Shown piece by piece: positions 49,590 to 62,112 of a stretch of DNA of 64,000 bases (its first letter is position 1; the number at the start of each line of letters is the position of its first letter). Made by a program: the position numbers and the translations under genes. This DNA comes from Metapseudomonas boanensis (GTDB taxonomy: Bacteria; Pseudomonadota; Gammaproteobacteria; Pseudomonadales; Pseudomonadaceae), in NCBI RefSeq assembly GCF_018704125.1, contig NZ_JAGTIS010000008.1:124001-188000 (forward strand), written 5' to 3'. The notes beneath the pieces were generated by a model. That model was not told the DNA's origin. It did no database searches and was given only the letters and a program-made list of their open reading frames with translations.

Positions 49590-50942
49590 CTAGCTCGCCT
49601 CGAATAACGCCATGGCCTCGACATGGGCCGTTTGCGGAAACATGTCGAGAATCCCGGCCTGTTTCAGCCGATAGCCCTGCTTGGCCAGCTCGGCGCTGTC
49701 ACGCGCCAGGGTCGCTGGATTGCAGGAGACATAAACCACTCGCCGAGCCCCCGTGGAGGCAATCTGCCGGACAGCCTCGAGTGCACCATCCCTGGGCGGA
49801 TCCAGCAATACCGCATCGAATCCCTGCGCCGCCCAGGCTGCGCCAACTAGCGGGTTCGACAGATCGGCCTGAAAAAAGTGCACGTTGCCCAGACCGTTGG
49901 CCAGAGCGTTGCCGCGGGCACGCTCCACCATCGCCTCGACGCCTTCGACTGCCACCACTTCGCCCACCTTGCGCGCCAGCGGCAGCGCAAAGTTGCCAAG
50001 CCCACAGAACAAGTCCAGCACGCGCTCACCGGGTTGCGGGTTCAACCAGTCTAGCGCTTGCGCAACCATAGCCTCGTTGACAGGCGCATTGACCTGCACG
50101 AAATCCCCAGGGCGATAATCCAGAATCAGATCCCAGCGCTCCAGGCGGTAACCCAGGCGCGCGTCGGGCTCGTCCGGTTGCGGCTCCCCTCCGCCCTGCA
50201 GCCAGAGTTGGGCCTGGTGCTCGGCACAGAATCCGCGCCATTGCGACAGGTCACCTTCAACCAACGGCAGGGTGTGACGCACGAGGACGGCCGATGCCGT
50301 TCCGTGGAACAATTCGACATGCCCGATGGCCTGCGGTCGTTCCAGTCCATGCAGCAACGCCGGAAGCCCGCGCATGATCGGCTGCAAGGGTTGTACCAGC
50401 ACCATACAATCGGCGATTGCGACGATTGCCTGGCTGGAAGCCGCGCGGAATCCAACCTCCAGCTTGCGGGCCTTGGCATCCCAGCGCACGGCGATTCGGG
50501 CGCGGCGCCGATAACCGAATTCGGGCCCCACAAGTGGGTCAATCAAGGCCTCCGGTTCCAGGCCGGCAACGCGAGCCAACTGCTCGGTCAGGGTGCGCTG
50601 TTTAAGGGCAAGCTGCTCGACATGGGGCAAGTGTTGCAGGGTGCAACCGCCGCAATGCCCTGCGTGGGCACACGGTGCGATGCGGCGCAACGGACTGGCG
50701 GTGAGCACCTGTTCGGTACGCGCCTCCACCACTTGGCTGCGCGCAGCCAGCACTCGCGCTTCCACCTGCTCGCCAGGCAAGGCGCCCTCGACGAACCAGG
50801 TCTTCCCGTCGACGAAACCAATACCCCGACCGTCATGGGCTAGTCGCTCGATGGCAAGGCGTTGCTTCTTGCCCACCGGAGCTTGCGGGGCCCGGCTTCC
50901 ACCGCTTGGCTGGAAGCGCAGGCTGGAATTACGCCGGGACAT
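49590..50942 (-). CDS. rlmD: 23S rRNA m5U1939 methyltransferase RlmD
   Basis: A 450-residue SAM-dependent enzyme. An N-terminal TRAM domain (about 25-80) is followed by iron-sulfur cysteines in [15 protein letters not shown] near 92, the SAM motif [15 protein letters not shown] near 305 and the catalytic cysteine in [12 protein letters not shown] near 405. Its start overlaps the cysM stop by 14 bases. Confidence 0.96.
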   Translation of the reverse strand: MSRRNSSLRFQPSGGSRAPQAPVGKKQRLAIERLAHDGRGIGFVDGKTWFVEGALPGEQVEARVLAARSQVVEARTEQVLTASPLRRIAPCAHAGHCGGCTLQHLPHVEQLALKQRTLTEQLARVAGLEPEALIDPLVGPEFGYRRRARIAVRWDAKARKLEVGFRAASSQAIVAIADCMVLVQPLQPIMRGLPALLHGLERPQAIGHVELFHGTASAVLVRHTLPLVEGDLSQWRGFCAEHQAQLWLQGGGEPQPDEPDARLGYRLERWDLILDYRPGDFVQVNAPVNEAMVAQALDWLNPQPGERVLDLFCGLGNFALPLARKVGEVVAVEGVEAMVERARGNALANGLGNVHFFQADLSNPLVGAAWAAQGFDAVLLDPPRDGALEAVRQIASTGARRVVYVSCNPATLARDSAELAKQGYRLKQAGILDMFPQTAHVEAMALFEAS

Positions 50943-51840
50943 TGGGATCGTCGTAGACGCCAGTCGAAAGATAACGGTCGCCGCGGTCGCAGATAATCGC
51001 CACCATCACGGCATTCTCCACTTCGCGCGACAGGCGCAGCATGGCGGCCACTGCCCCACCCGAGGAAACGCCACAGAAGATGCCTTCCTGACGAGCCAGT
51101 TGGCGCATCGTGTCTTCCGCTTCGCTCTGGGCCATGTCGATGACGCGGTCGACGCGATCGGACTGGTAGATCTTCGGCAGATATTCCTGCGGCCAGCGCC
51201 GGATACCAGGAATGGCCGAGCCTTCCTGCGGCTGTAGGCCGACGATCTGGATCTTCTCGTTCTGCTCCTTGAGGTAACGCGACACACCCATGATGGTGCC
51301 GGTGGTGCCCATGGAGCTAATGAAATGGGTGACCGTACCCTGGGTCTGCTGCCAGATTTCCGGGCCAGTGCCAACGTAATGGGCTTCCGGGTTATCACCG
51401 TTGGCGAACTGGTCGAGCACCTTGCCACGGCCGCCGCGCTGCAGGCTTTCGGCGAGGTCGCGAGCGCCTTCCATGCCCTCTTCGCGGCTGACCAGGATCA
51501 GCTCGGCACCGTAGGCGGTCATCGCAGCCTTGCGTTCGGCGCTCATGTTGTCGGGCATGATCAGCATCATCTTGTAGCCCTTGATCGCGGCCGCCATGGC
51601 AAGGGCAATGCCGGTGTTGCCGGAGGTCGCCTCGATCAGGGTGTCGCCCGGCTTGATGTCACCGCGCAGCTCGGCGCGAGTGATCATCGACAACGCAGGA
51701 CGGTCCTTGACCGAACCAGCCGGGTTGTTGCCTTCGAGCTTGACCAGCAGAGTGTTGCTGGTATCGCCCCCCAGGCGCTGCAAACGCACCAGCGGGGTGT
51801 GGCCGACGCAGTCGGCGATAGTGGGGTACTGCAGGGTCAT
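50929..51840 (-). CDS. cysM: Cysteine synthase B
   Basis: A 303-residue PLP enzyme making cysteine from O-acetylserine and sulfide or thiosulfate. The PLP lysine is Lys45 in [11 protein letters not shown], the [18 protein letters not shown] loop is near 70, and the phosphate-binding segment [11 protein letters not shown] is near 175. It is divergent from gacS and overlaps rlmD. Confidence 0.96.
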   Translation of the reverse strand: MTLQYPTIADCVGHTPLVRLQRLGGDTSNTLLVKLEGNNPAGSVKDRPALSMITRAELRGDIKPGDTLIEATSGNTGIALAMAAAIKGYKMMLIMPDNMSAERKAAMTAYGAELILVSREEGMEGARDLAESLQRGGRGKVLDQFANGDNPEAHYVGTGPEIWQQTQGTVTHFISSMGTTGTIMGVSRYLKEQNEKIQIVGLQPQEGSAIPGIRRWPQEYLPKIYQSDRVDRVIDMAQSEAEDTMRQLARQEGIFCGVSSGGAVAAMLRLSREVENAVMVAIICDRGDRYLSTGVYDDPNVPA

Positions 51841-52100
51841 GGCAGGTTCGCAGTCCAGACTCGGGAAGGATGCCTATGATAACGGCAAACCGCCCAACTC
51901 CATATCGCACGTAGGTTGCAGATTATGGCCGCAGGTCAGCTGGGCGACGCCAATCCTCTCCAGGGCCGCCCCAGCTCAACCCAATTGCCCCGCCCACTCC
52001 GGCCCGAGGACCATCCGCACTGAAAAACTGGCATAACTGCCTGGAGATTCCCTCCCGACGAATCGCTACACTGCGCACATAGCGCATGGGGAGGATGGGC

Positions 52101-54857
<2,757 letters not shown>

Positions 54858-54916
54858 CCCCGATCAATTCCAGCGATCCGCGGCCGGCTAGACTGCTGAA
54901 CAAACAAGGAGAGACC

Positions 54917-55900
54917 ATGCGCACCATCGTCTTCAGCAGCCAGGCGTACGACCGCGACAGCTTCCTCGGCGCCAACCCGACCTTCGATCTCCACTTCCAG
55001 CAAGTGCGCCTTACCCTCGACACTTCGGCCTTGGCCAGCGGTTTCGACGTGGTCTGCGCATTCATCAACGACGACCTTTCCGCACCGGTGCTGGAGCGAC
55101 TCGCCGCCGGCGGCACACGCCTGATCGCCCTTCGCTCGGCCGGCTACAACCACGTCGACCTGGTCACCGCCAAGCGGCTGGGCCTGACTGTGGCACGCGT
55201 GCCAGCCTACTCGCCGCACGCCGTAGCTGAACACGCCGTAGCGCTGATCCTCGCACTGAACCGGCGCCTGCACCGCGCCTACAACCGTACCCGCGAGGGG
55301 GATTTCAGCCTCCACGGCCTGACCGGTTTCGACCTGGTGGGTAAGACCGTCGGCGTGGTCGGCACTGGGAAGATCGGCGCCACCTTCGCCCGCATCATGG
55401 CAGGTTTCGGCTGCGGTCTGCTGGCTTACGACCCCAACCGCAACCCCAGCGTAGAAGCGCTCGGCGGGCTTTATGTCGAGCTGCCGGAGCTGCTGACCAA
55501 CAGCGACATCATCAGCCTGCACTGCCCGTTGAACGACGCCACCCGGCACCTGATCAACGCCGAGAGCCTGGGACGGATGAAACCCGGCACCATGCTGATC
55601 AACACCGGCCGCGGAGCCCTGGTGGATACTCCGGCGCTGATCGAAGCGCTCAAGTGCGGGCAGCTCGGGTACCTCGGCCTGGACGTGTATGAAGAGGAAG
55701 CCAACCTGTTCTTCGAGGACCGCTCCGACCTGCCCCTGCAGGACGACGTGCTGGCCCGCTTGCTGACCTTCCCCAATGTCATCATCACGGCCCACCAGGC
55801 GTTCCTCACCCGCGAGGCTCTTGCCGCCATCGCCCGCACTACCCTCGACAACATCACTGCCTGGGCCGCCGGGCGGTCCTGCAACCAGGTGGAAGCCTAG
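54917..55900 (+). CDS. ldhA: Fermentative D-lactate dehydrogenase
   Basis: A 327-residue NAD-dependent D-2-hydroxyacid dehydrogenase reducing pyruvate to D-lactate. Nucleotide-binding GVVGTGKIGATFARI is near 150, the substrate-binding Arg region LRSAGYNHVD near 77, catalytic Arg in NTGRGALVDT near 235 and catalytic His in ITAHQAFLTREA near 296. AAGGAGAG precedes ATG. It is 59 bp after gacS, the P. aeruginosa order. Confidence 0.95.
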   Translation: MRTIVFSSQAYDRDSFLGANPTFDLHFQQVRLTLDTSALASGFDVVCAFINDDLSAPVLERLAAGGTRLIALRSAGYNHVDLVTAKRLGLTVARVPAYSPHAVAEHAVALILALNRRLHRAYNRTREGDFSLHGLTGFDLVGKTVGVVGTGKIGATFARIMAGFGCGLLAYDPNRNPSVEALGGLYVELPELLTNSDIISLHCPLNDATRHLINAESLGRMKPGTMLINTGRGALVDTPALIEALKCGQLGYLGLDVYEEEANLFFEDRSDLPLQDDVLARLLTFPNVIITAHQAFLTREALAAIARTTLDNITAWAAGRSCNQVEA

Positions 55901-55935
55901 GCCGTGGTAGGATGCGCGGCGTTTCTGGAGGACCT

Positions 55936-56376
55936 ATGGCCGAACACGATTTCCGTTACACCCTGCTCAACCCCGCCCACACCCTCAACGAGTGCCGCGC
56001 CCTGTCGCCTGGCCTCTACCAGGTAACCGGCACCGGTGGCTCGATCCAGAACGGCGATGCCCTGCTCGTGACCCTCAAGGGCAGTCGCGATCTGAGCATG
56101 CGTCTGGTGGTCGAAAAGGTACGCCACCTGATCAACCCGCCCGGCCAGTGGCTGGCGGTGGCCAAGGGCCCCGTTTTCAAGGAGCTTGCCATCCACAATT
56201 GGCACGTGGACTGCGACAGCTGCGGCACCCGCCTGGACTTCGAGTTCGCCGTCGATGGCGGCCTTGGCAAGTCAGCGCAGTCCCCGGCGGCAGAAGCCCG
56301 CATCGCCGAATTGGGCTGGCGCAGCCGTGCCGGCAAGCATTACTGCCCAAAATGCCGTCAGGAGGACGCCCCATGA
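55936..56376 (+). CDS. Small zinc-ribbon-like protein of unknown function
   Basis: A 146-residue soluble protein. The first 85 residues are beta-rich and resemble no family I know. The second half has two CxxC pairs, VDCDSCGTRLD near 97 and YCPKCRQED near 139, which could form one zinc site. GGAGGA before ATG 55936 fixes the start. Its stop overlaps the next ATG (ATGA), so it is coupled to the META lipoprotein. Confidence 0.8.
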   Translation: MAEHDFRYTLLNPAHTLNECRALSPGLYQVTGTGGSIQNGDALLVTLKGSRDLSMRLVVEKVRHLINPPGQWLAVAKGPVFKELAIHNWHVDCDSCGTRLDFEFAVDGGLGKSAQSPAAEARIAELGWRSRAGKHYCPKCRQEDAP

Positions 56377-56780
56377 ATCACCACATGCTGCTACTGGCCG
56401 GGTTGGCCGCGGGCCTGACCGGCTGCGCTTCCGATGCGTTGCAGCTGCAGACTGACCGCACTTACCAAGTGGAATGGATCGGCGAGCGCCCACTCATCGA
56501 CCGCAGCCACCTGACCGTCACCCTCGGCGAAGACGGTCGCGCCTATGGCACCGCCGGCTGCAATCACTGGTTCGCCTCCTACAAACTGGAAGGCGACCAG
56601 CTCAGCTTCGGCGCCGCCGGCAGTACTCGCAAGATGTGTGCCCCGTCGCTGATGGAACAGGAGCAACGCTTCCTCAAGGCCCTGACCAAGGTCCAGCGCT
56701 GGGACTTCTCCCCGATCGACCAACTGCGCCTGTGGCCCACCGAAGGCAAGCCGATTCGGCTGTGGCCGGCAGAGGGTTGA
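56373..56780 (+). CDS. META-domain (HslJ-like) lipoprotein
   Basis: A 135-residue lipoprotein with a lipobox (AAGLTGC, Cys near 19) and a META domain with GTAGCNHWFASYKLEGDQLS and STRKMCAPSLMEQEQRFLKA. E. coli HslJ is a heat-inducible outer-membrane protein linked to novobiocin resistance; the role here is inferred only from the fold. AGGAGG lies ten bases before the start. Confidence 0.88.
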   Translation: MNHHMLLLAGLAAGLTGCASDALQLQTDRTYQVEWIGERPLIDRSHLTVTLGEDGRAYGTAGCNHWFASYKLEGDQLSFGAAGSTRKMCAPSLMEQEQRFLKALTKVQRWDFSPIDQLRLWPTEGKPIRLWPAEG

Positions 56781-56853
56781 TCGTCAGTCTCCCCCAGAGC
56801 CGCTTCGCGGCCCTTTGCGAATGAATTCGCACCCACACGGCGCCGCTCGCTGG

Positions 56854-57909
56854 CTAGAAGAGCGCCAACTGTTCATGGGCACCACGAAGGTCCTGCAGCC
56901 TCACACCCACCCCGATCAAGCGCACCGGCTTGTCGCCCCGGGCAAACGCCGCGCTGAGCAACAGCTTGTAACTGTCCAGGTCACGCCGGGCGCCTGCCTG
57001 CTCCAGGGTCGTCTGGGTGAAATCGTGGAATTTGAGTTTGACAAAAGGCTTGTCCGGCTTGTAGCTGGCATCCAGCCTCGCCATACGGCCGTTCAGCTCC
57101 TCCAGTAGCACAGGCAGCCGACTCAGGCACGCAGCAAGGTCCGGCAGATCCTGGTCGTAGGTGTGCTCGACGCTGACCGATTGCCGCCGGCTGTCGACCT
57201 GCACACGGCGGTCATCCTGCCCGCGGGCCAGGTTATAGAGGCGCTCGCCGAAGCTGCCAAACTCGCGAGCCAGCGCCAGACGGTTCCAGTCGCGCAGGTC
57301 GGCGCAGGTACGCACTCCGAGACGCGCGAGTTTGTCCGCCGTGACCTTGCCCACCCCATGCAGTTTACTGACGGGCAGCGCTGCCACGAAATCATCCACC
57401 AGCTCCGGCGTGACCACAAACAGTCCATCCGGTTTTCGCCAGTCGCTGGCGATCTTTGCCAGGAACTTGTTCGGCGCCACGCCAGCCGACACCGTAATGC
57501 GCAATTCCTTCGCTACCCGCCTGCGAATTTCCTGCGCGATGCGCGTGGCGCTGCCGCTGAAGTGCGGGCTGTCCGACACATCCAGATAAGCCTCGTCGAG
57601 GGACAGCGGCTCAATGAGCTCGGTGTAATCACGAAAAATCTGGTGGATCTCGCGAGACACAGTCTTATAGGCATCCATGCGCGGCCGGACGATCAGCAAG
57701 TCAGGGCATAGCTTCAGCGCATGCCGCGACGACATCGCCGAACGCACGCCATAGGCCCGCGCCTCGTAATTGCAGGTCGCAATCACCCCACGCCGATCCG
57801 CTGCGCCACCAACAGCCAGCGGCCGATTGGCCAGACTGGGGTCATCCCGCATCTCGATGGCAGCGTAAAAACAGTCACAATCAATGTGGATGATCTTTCT
57901 TTGACTCAT
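56854..57909 (-). CDS. dinB: DNA polymerase IV
   Basis: A 351-residue Y-family translesion polymerase. Catalytic acidic residues are visible in IDCDCFYAAIE (Asp near 9) and SLDEAYLDVS (Asp/Glu near 103). HhH motifs lie near 180 (LHGVGKVTADKLARLGV) and the little-finger domain near 235-345. A typical LexA box (CTGT-N8-ACAG) is not seen in the 150 bp upstream, so damage induction is not supported by the sequence alone. Confidence 0.97.
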   Translation of the reverse strand: MSQRKIIHIDCDCFYAAIEMRDDPSLANRPLAVGGAADRRGVIATCNYEARAYGVRSAMSSRHALKLCPDLLIVRPRMDAYKTVSREIHQIFRDYTELIEPLSLDEAYLDVSDSPHFSGSATRIAQEIRRRVAKELRITVSAGVAPNKFLAKIASDWRKPDGLFVVTPELVDDFVAALPVSKLHGVGKVTADKLARLGVRTCADLRDWNRLALAREFGSFGERLYNLARGQDDRRVQVDSRRQSVSVEHTYDQDLPDLAACLSRLPVLLEELNGRMARLDASYKPDKPFVKLKFHDFTQTTLEQAGARRDLDSYKLLLSAAFARGDKPVRLIGVGVRLQDLRGAHEQLALF

Positions 57910-58041
57910 AAGTCTTTGGTTTTAATGGGTAGCGTCAAAGAAAATCGATTTCACACCTTGTTATGTTAACCACTATCTTGCACGCTGGCCCAGGTTCGAG
58001 AACCTACGAACCCGCGCGCGATTCAGAACGCATTTAATGTA

Positions 58042-58066
58042 GGGCCTGCGGCAGTGAAGCAGGCCC
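58042..58066. terminator. Stem-loop after the FAD-dehydrogenase gene
   Basis: GGGCCTGC and GCAGGCCC form an 8-bp stem with a 9-nt loop, 20 bp after the stop codon of the minus-strand gene. No U-tract follows, so efficiency is uncertain. Confidence 0.5.
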
Positions 58067-58085
58067 AAGCTGCAGCAGGCTAACC

Positions 58086-59573
58086 TTACTGACTCTCCTC
58101 GGTCACGGCCCTCGCAGCATTCAACCCCGCTTGGCGCCCGAAGAAGGTGGCATCTGCCAGCGACAGGCCAGAACTGTAGCCGCCACTCCAGCGCGGCAAA
58201 CCACACGAGGTACGTCCGGCCGCATACAGGCCACGGATCGGTTCACGCTTCTCCGTGACGACCTGGCCCGTCGGCAGCGTATCCAGCCCCCCAAGGGTGA
58301 AGTGCGGATAGAAGGCATAGCCGATTCGGCAATCCAGCGCGACGAAGGGTGGCTCATTCAACGGCTTCAGCCATTTTTCGCCCTTATGGAACAAGGGATC
58401 ACGGCCTTCGGCGGCATGGCGGTTATACAGTTCGACCGTGTGGGCCAGGGTGCCTTCTGGTAGACCAAGTTCCTGCTCGACCTCTTCCCAGGTCTCGCCT
58501 ACGGCGGCGATATCGATGCGCGTGAACTCTGCAGGGCGTTCGAAAATGGCGTTATCGGCCAGCAGATAAATACGATCGCCCGACTGCTGCATGATGTGAT
58601 GGCCAATGCGCCCGTGATAGCAGTCCTCGTTGATGAAACGCTGGCCTCGTTCATTGACGAAAATCCCCTTCACCAGCGACTCCGGCGCATAGAACGGCAA
58701 GCTCACAAACGCTTCGTTCATATGAATGGCCGCGCCCCCGACGCTCCTGCCCAGGAGAATGCCGGTCCCGTCATCGCCAGGTGTTCCGATGGGATCGTCG
58801 GAACGCAATAGATGCGGCGCGTAGCGCCTGACCATGTCGCGGTTCATCGCGAAACCGCCGGCACAGAGGATGACGCCTTTGCGAGCCCGCATGAAGCGAA
58901 TCTGCCCATCGTTACGGACCACCAGGCCATGAACGTTGTTGGCGTCATCGGCAATCAGCGCAAGCACGCGGCTGTCGTAGCGAATATCCACGCCGAGAGC
59001 CTCAACGCGTGCGGCCAGGGCATCCATGAGCATGCGCCCACCGCCCCAACCGACAAACTGTGGCGTGTGCCCGCGAGGACAAGGTTTGGCCTGCTCCACG
59101 AACGGCCAGGCCTCTTCGCTACCCGACCAGATCAGGCAGTCATCCGTCACCGGTTCCATCATTTTTTCCGGCAGGAAAGTGTTCTTGTATTTGACCCCCT
59201 GGGCAACCAACCAGTCGTAGTGTGCAAGGCTGTTTTCCGCATAGACACGCACCTTCGACTCGTCCGCATCAGGTCCACCGGCCATCATCAGATAGCGGAA
59301 CAGGTCTTCGGTGTCGTCACTGAAGCCAGCTTGGCGCTGAGCGGGGGTGCCTCCACTTCCTCCCAGGTAGATCTCTCCCCCCGACATGGCGCTGGTGCCA
59401 CCGTTACCGGAAGTCGCCTCCAGCAACGTTACGCCTGCCCCCGCGCTGGCGGCCTCAATGGCAGCACTTGCGCCGGCAGCGCCAAATCCGACGACGAGGA
59501 CATCGGTCTCGTGATCCCACTGGGGAACATGGTGGACGCGGTAGGGACGTGAGGCGGAGAAGTCAACGGTCAT
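58086..59573 (-). CDS. FAD-dependent dehydrogenase (fumarate reductase / ketosteroid dehydrogenase type)
   Basis: A 495-residue flavoprotein. The FAD dinucleotide motif VLVVGFGAAGASAAIEA is near 24, followed by SGNGGTSAMSGGEIYLGG, and the C-terminal FAD segment GLYAAGRTSCGLPRWSGG is near 440. The family includes fumarate reductases, urocanate reductases and 3-ketosteroid delta-1-dehydrogenases; the substrate cannot be told. ATG 59573 (MTVDFSASRPY) with AAGGAC upstream is preferred. It stands alone at the point where P. aeruginosa gene order ends. Confidence 0.85.
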   Translation of the reverse strand: MTVDFSASRPYRVHHVPQWDHETDVLVVGFGAAGASAAIEAASAGAGVTLLEATSGNGGTSAMSGGEIYLGGSGGTPAQRQAGFSDDTEDLFRYLMMAGGPDADESKVRVYAENSLAHYDWLVAQGVKYKNTFLPEKMMEPVTDDCLIWSGSEEAWPFVEQAKPCPRGHTPQFVGWGGGRMLMDALAARVEALGVDIRYDSRVLALIADDANNVHGLVVRNDGQIRFMRARKGVILCAGGFAMNRDMVRRYAPHLLRSDDPIGTPGDDGTGILLGRSVGGAAIHMNEAFVSLPFYAPESLVKGIFVNERGQRFINEDCYHGRIGHHIMQQSGDRIYLLADNAIFERPAEFTRIDIAAVGETWEEVEQELGLPEGTLAHTVELYNRHAAEGRDPLFHKGEKWLKPLNEPPFVALDCRIGYAFYPHFTLGGLDTLPTGQVVTEKREPIRGLYAAGRTSCGLPRWSGGYSSGLSLADATFFGRQAGLNAARAVTEESQ

Positions 59574-59894
59574 GCATGTTGTCCTTGTTGATTTTGTCAT
59601 GCGGGGGCTGCTTGATTCGAGCGCTCAAAGTACAAGCAGCCGGAAATCTTCCACCTCGTCCACTTGGACTAACGCACGCTTTTGCCCTTATGTGCTTTCC
59701 GGATGCAGTTCAGGCGCGTAATGCGGCGCTCTTACACTGTGGAAAATCTTGCACACGAAAAGCGCTGCAAGCCCCGGCGGGCATGGTCTCAAGGCTCTCC
59801 ATCCCGGACCTGGGCAACGCTAAGCGTCTGAAGAAAAAACACTTTTTTTGAAAATAACGTTTGACCCCTCAGCGTCTGGCTGTAGAATGGCGAC
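59574..59894. other. Intergenic region before the tRNA-fMet pair
   Basis: There are 321 bp with no convincing gene; a 127-codon open frame here lacks a plausible start. The promoter of the first tRNA-fMet is at its right end. Confidence 0.5.
59861..59888 (+). promoter_or_regulatory. Promoter of the first tRNA-fMet
   Basis: A TTGACC -35 (59861-59866), a 16-bp spacer and a TAGAAT -10 (59883-59888), six bases before the tRNA 5' end. Confidence 0.8.
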
Positions 59895-59971
<77 letters not shown>

Positions 59972-59980
59972 GTTTCAAGA

Positions 59981-60010
59981 AGAAGGCCACTCAATCGAGT
60001 GGCCTTTTTC
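59981..60010 (+). terminator. Terminator of tRNA-fMet copy 1
   Basis: AAGGCCACTC and GAGTGGCCTT around AATC, followed by TTTCGTTT. Identical to the terminator of copy 2. Confidence 0.9.
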
Positions 60011-60053
60011 GTTTGGCCGCGAATAAACATTTGATTTAAATAGCAGAAATCGA

Positions 60054-60081
60054 TTGACGGGCTCCCACAGAACTGTAGAAT
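60054..60081 (+). promoter_or_regulatory. Promoter of the second tRNA-fMet
   Basis: A TTGACG -35 (60054-60059), a 16-bp spacer and a TAGAAT -10 (60076-60081). Geometry matches the first promoter, but spacer sequences differ. Confidence 0.8.
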
Positions 60082-60087
60082 TGCCGG

Positions 60088-60164
<77 letters not shown>

Positions 60165-60173
60165 GTTTCAAGA

Positions 60174-60203
60174 AGAAGGCCACTCAATCGAGTGGCCTTT
60201 TTC
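60174..60203 (+). terminator. Terminator of tRNA-fMet copy 2
   Basis: The same AAGGCCACTC / GAGTGGCCTT stem and T-tract as copy 1; identity between the copies runs from the tRNA through the terminator. Confidence 0.9.
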
Positions 60204-60250
60204 GTTTCAACGCCTTTCGTCTCTTCGCCCCTACCCTTTTCCGCGCATCG

Positions 60251-60270
60251 GCCTGGCCACGTGGCCAGGC
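60251..60270. terminator. 20-bp perfect palindrome after ssuF
   Basis: GCCTGGCCACGTGGCCAGGC lies 12 bp beyond the ssuF stop on the minus strand. It could end the ssu transcript as a hairpin, though no U-tract follows, or bind a dimeric regulator. Confidence 0.5.
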
Positions 60271-60282
60271 GTCCTGCCCAGA

Positions 60283-60498
60283 TCACAGCTTGGCGATCGA
60301 TACCTCCGTCGACTTCACGAATGCGATCACTTCGCTGCCAACCTGCAGCTCCAGTTCACGTACGGAACGGGTCGTGATCACTGAAGTGACGACACCCGCG
60401 GCGGTCTGCACGTCGATTTCGGAGAGCACGTCACCGATGACGATCTCCTTGATGGTTCCCTTGAACTGGTTGCGAACGTTGATGGCTTTGATGGTCAT
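60283..60498 (-). CDS. ssuF: SsuF, single-TOBE molybdopterin-binding-like protein
   Basis: A 71-residue Mop/TOBE protein starting [19 protein letters not shown], with family core [20 protein letters not shown]. In P. putida the last gene of the ssu operon, ssuF, encodes such a protein and is needed for growth on sulfonates; its exact role is unclear. It lies 24 bp downstream of ssuB here, supporting the assignment. Confidence 0.9.
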   Translation of the reverse strand: MTIKAINVRNQFKGTIKEIVIGDVLSEIDVQTAAGVVTSVITTRSVRELELQVGSEVIAFVKSTEVSIAKL

Positions 60499-60522
60499 GG
60501 TCTTGCTCCTTGGGGGTTGGTC

Positions 60523-61323
60523 TTAAAGCGCCCAACGCAATTGCGTTGGCAGAGGTGAAACGGGCTCGGGCTGCGGTGGCAGCTCGGGCAATGCCAGCAC
60601 ACGGTTGAGCACATCGGCTTCGAGCGCGGCCAGGCACGCCGAGCCACGCTGACGTGGGCGCTGCAGGTCGACCGAAAGATCCAGGCCGACCTGGCCCTCT
60701 TCGATCAGGATCACCCGATCGGCAATCGACACCGCCTCATTGACGTCATGGGTCACCAGCAGCACGGTGAAGCCATGTTGCTGCCACAAGCGCTCGATCA
60801 GTTGCTGCATTTCGATTCGCGTCAACGCATCCAGCGCACCGAGCGGTTCGTCGAGCAGCAGCAGGTGCGGCTTGTGGATCAGCGCGCGAGCCAGGGCCAC
60901 GCGTTGTTTCTGACCACCCGACAGTGCTGCCGGCCAATCCTCGGCACGTTCGGCCAGGCCAACAGCTGCCAAGGCCTCCAGGGCCCGCGGGCGCCAATTG
61001 CCAGAGAGCCCGAGGCCGACGTTTTCGATCACTCGTTTCCACGGCAGCAAGCGTGAGTCCTGGAACATCAAGCGAATGTCATCTCGCGTAGCCGCCAGCG
61101 GACCATTGCCCGCCAGCAGCTGACCGCCGCTGGGCAGGTCGAGGCCGGCCAGCAGACGCAGCAAGGTGCTCTTGCCGCAGCCGCTGCGGCCCACGACGGC
61201 GACGAACTGACCAGCCGGAATGTGCAGATCGATGTCCGCCAGGACCTGGCGCTCACCAAAGGCCTTGCCGATGCCATTGAGCGCCAGCGGTATTCCGCGT
61301 TTGAGGGTATGCAGGGTGGTCAT
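60523..61323 (-). CDS. ssuB: Alkanesulfonate ABC transporter ATPase SsuB
   Basis: A 266-residue ABC ATPase. Walker [10 protein letters not shown] is near 47, the Q-loop [13 protein letters not shown] near 85, the signature [15 protein letters not shown] near 133 and Walker [14 protein letters not shown] near 155. Its ATG overlaps the ssuC stop by four bases. It energises import of alkanesulfonates. Confidence 0.95.
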   Translation of the reverse strand: MTTLHTLKRGIPLALNGIGKAFGERQVLADIDLHIPAGQFVAVVGRSGCGKSTLLRLLAGLDLPSGGQLLAGNGPLAATRDDIRLMFQDSRLLPWKRVIENVGLGLSGNWRPRALEALAAVGLAERAEDWPAALSGGQKQRVALARALIHKPHLLLLDEPLGALDALTRIEMQQLIERLWQQHGFTVLLVTHDVNEAVSIADRVILIEEGQVGLDLSVDLQRPRQRGSACLAALEADVLNRVLALPELPPQPEPVSPLPTQLRWAL

Positions 61324-62102
61324 TGCGCACCTCCCTTGACCTGATATGCCGGGTGCCAGCGTAACCACAGGCGCTCCAGCAAACGGGCGGCGACATCAGC
61401 CAGTTTGCCCAGCACGGCGTAGAGCAGGATCGCCAGGACAACGATGTCGGTCTGCAGGAACTCGCGGGCGTTCATCGCCAGGTAGCCGATGCCGCTGCTG
61501 GCCGAAATCGTCTCGGCAACGATCAGGGTCAGCCACATGAAGCCCAGGGCGAAACGCACGCCCACCAGGATCGAGGGTAGCGCGCCCGGCAGGATCACCT
61601 GGCGGAACAGACTGAAGCCGGACAGACCATAGCTGCGGGCCATCTCCACGAGCGCCGGGTCGACGTTGCGGATGCCGTGGTAGGTGTTCAGGTAAATCGG
61701 GAACAAGGTGCCGAGGGCAACCAGGAAGACCTTGGCCGCTTCGTCGATTCCGAACCACAGGATCACCAGCGGAATCAGCGCCAGGTGCGGGACATTGCGG
61801 ATCATCTGCACCGAGCTGTCGAGCAGGCGCTCACCCCAGCGCGACAGGCCAGTGATGAAGCCAAGGACCAGGCCAATGGCGCCGCCGATGGCAAAACCAA
61901 TGGCCGCGCGCTGACCGCTGATGGCCAGGTGTTTCCAGATTTCGCCACTCGCCAACAGAGCCCACCCCGCCTCCAGCACGGCACTCGGCGCTGGCAGGAT
62001 GCGCGTGGACAGCAGGCCTAGGCTCACCGCGGCCTGCCAGACTGCCAGCAAGATCAGGGGCAGCACCCAGGGCGCAGCACGCAAAAACAGAGTACGGGTC
62101 AT
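61320..62102 (-). CDS. ssuC: Alkanesulfonate ABC transporter permease SsuC
   Basis: A 260-residue permease with about six membrane helices. The cytoplasmic EAA-like loop includes [20 protein letters not shown] near 155. ATG 62102 ([11 protein letters not shown]) gives family length; an upstream in-frame ATG at 62216 would overlap ssuD. It lies 10 bp downstream of ssuD. Confidence 0.94.
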   Translation of the reverse strand: MTRTLFLRAAPWVLPLILLAVWQAAVSLGLLSTRILPAPSAVLEAGWALLASGEIWKHLAISGQRAAIGFAIGGAIGLVLGFITGLSRWGERLLDSSVQMIRNVPHLALIPLVILWFGIDEAAKVFLVALGTLFPIYLNTYHGIRNVDPALVEMARSYGLSGFSLFRQVILPGALPSILVGVRFALGFMWLTLIVAETISASSGIGYLAMNAREFLQTDIVVLAILLYAVLGKLADVAARLLERLWLRWHPAYQVKGGAQ

Positions 62103-62112
62103 GACCAGGTCC

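Noticed and set aside
57993-58012. T-arm-like inverted repeat (GGTTCG...CGAACC) upstream of dinB, considered as a tRNA or attachment-site scar
   Set aside because: Only the T-arm-like part is present; no acceptor or anticodon stem and no nearby integrase.
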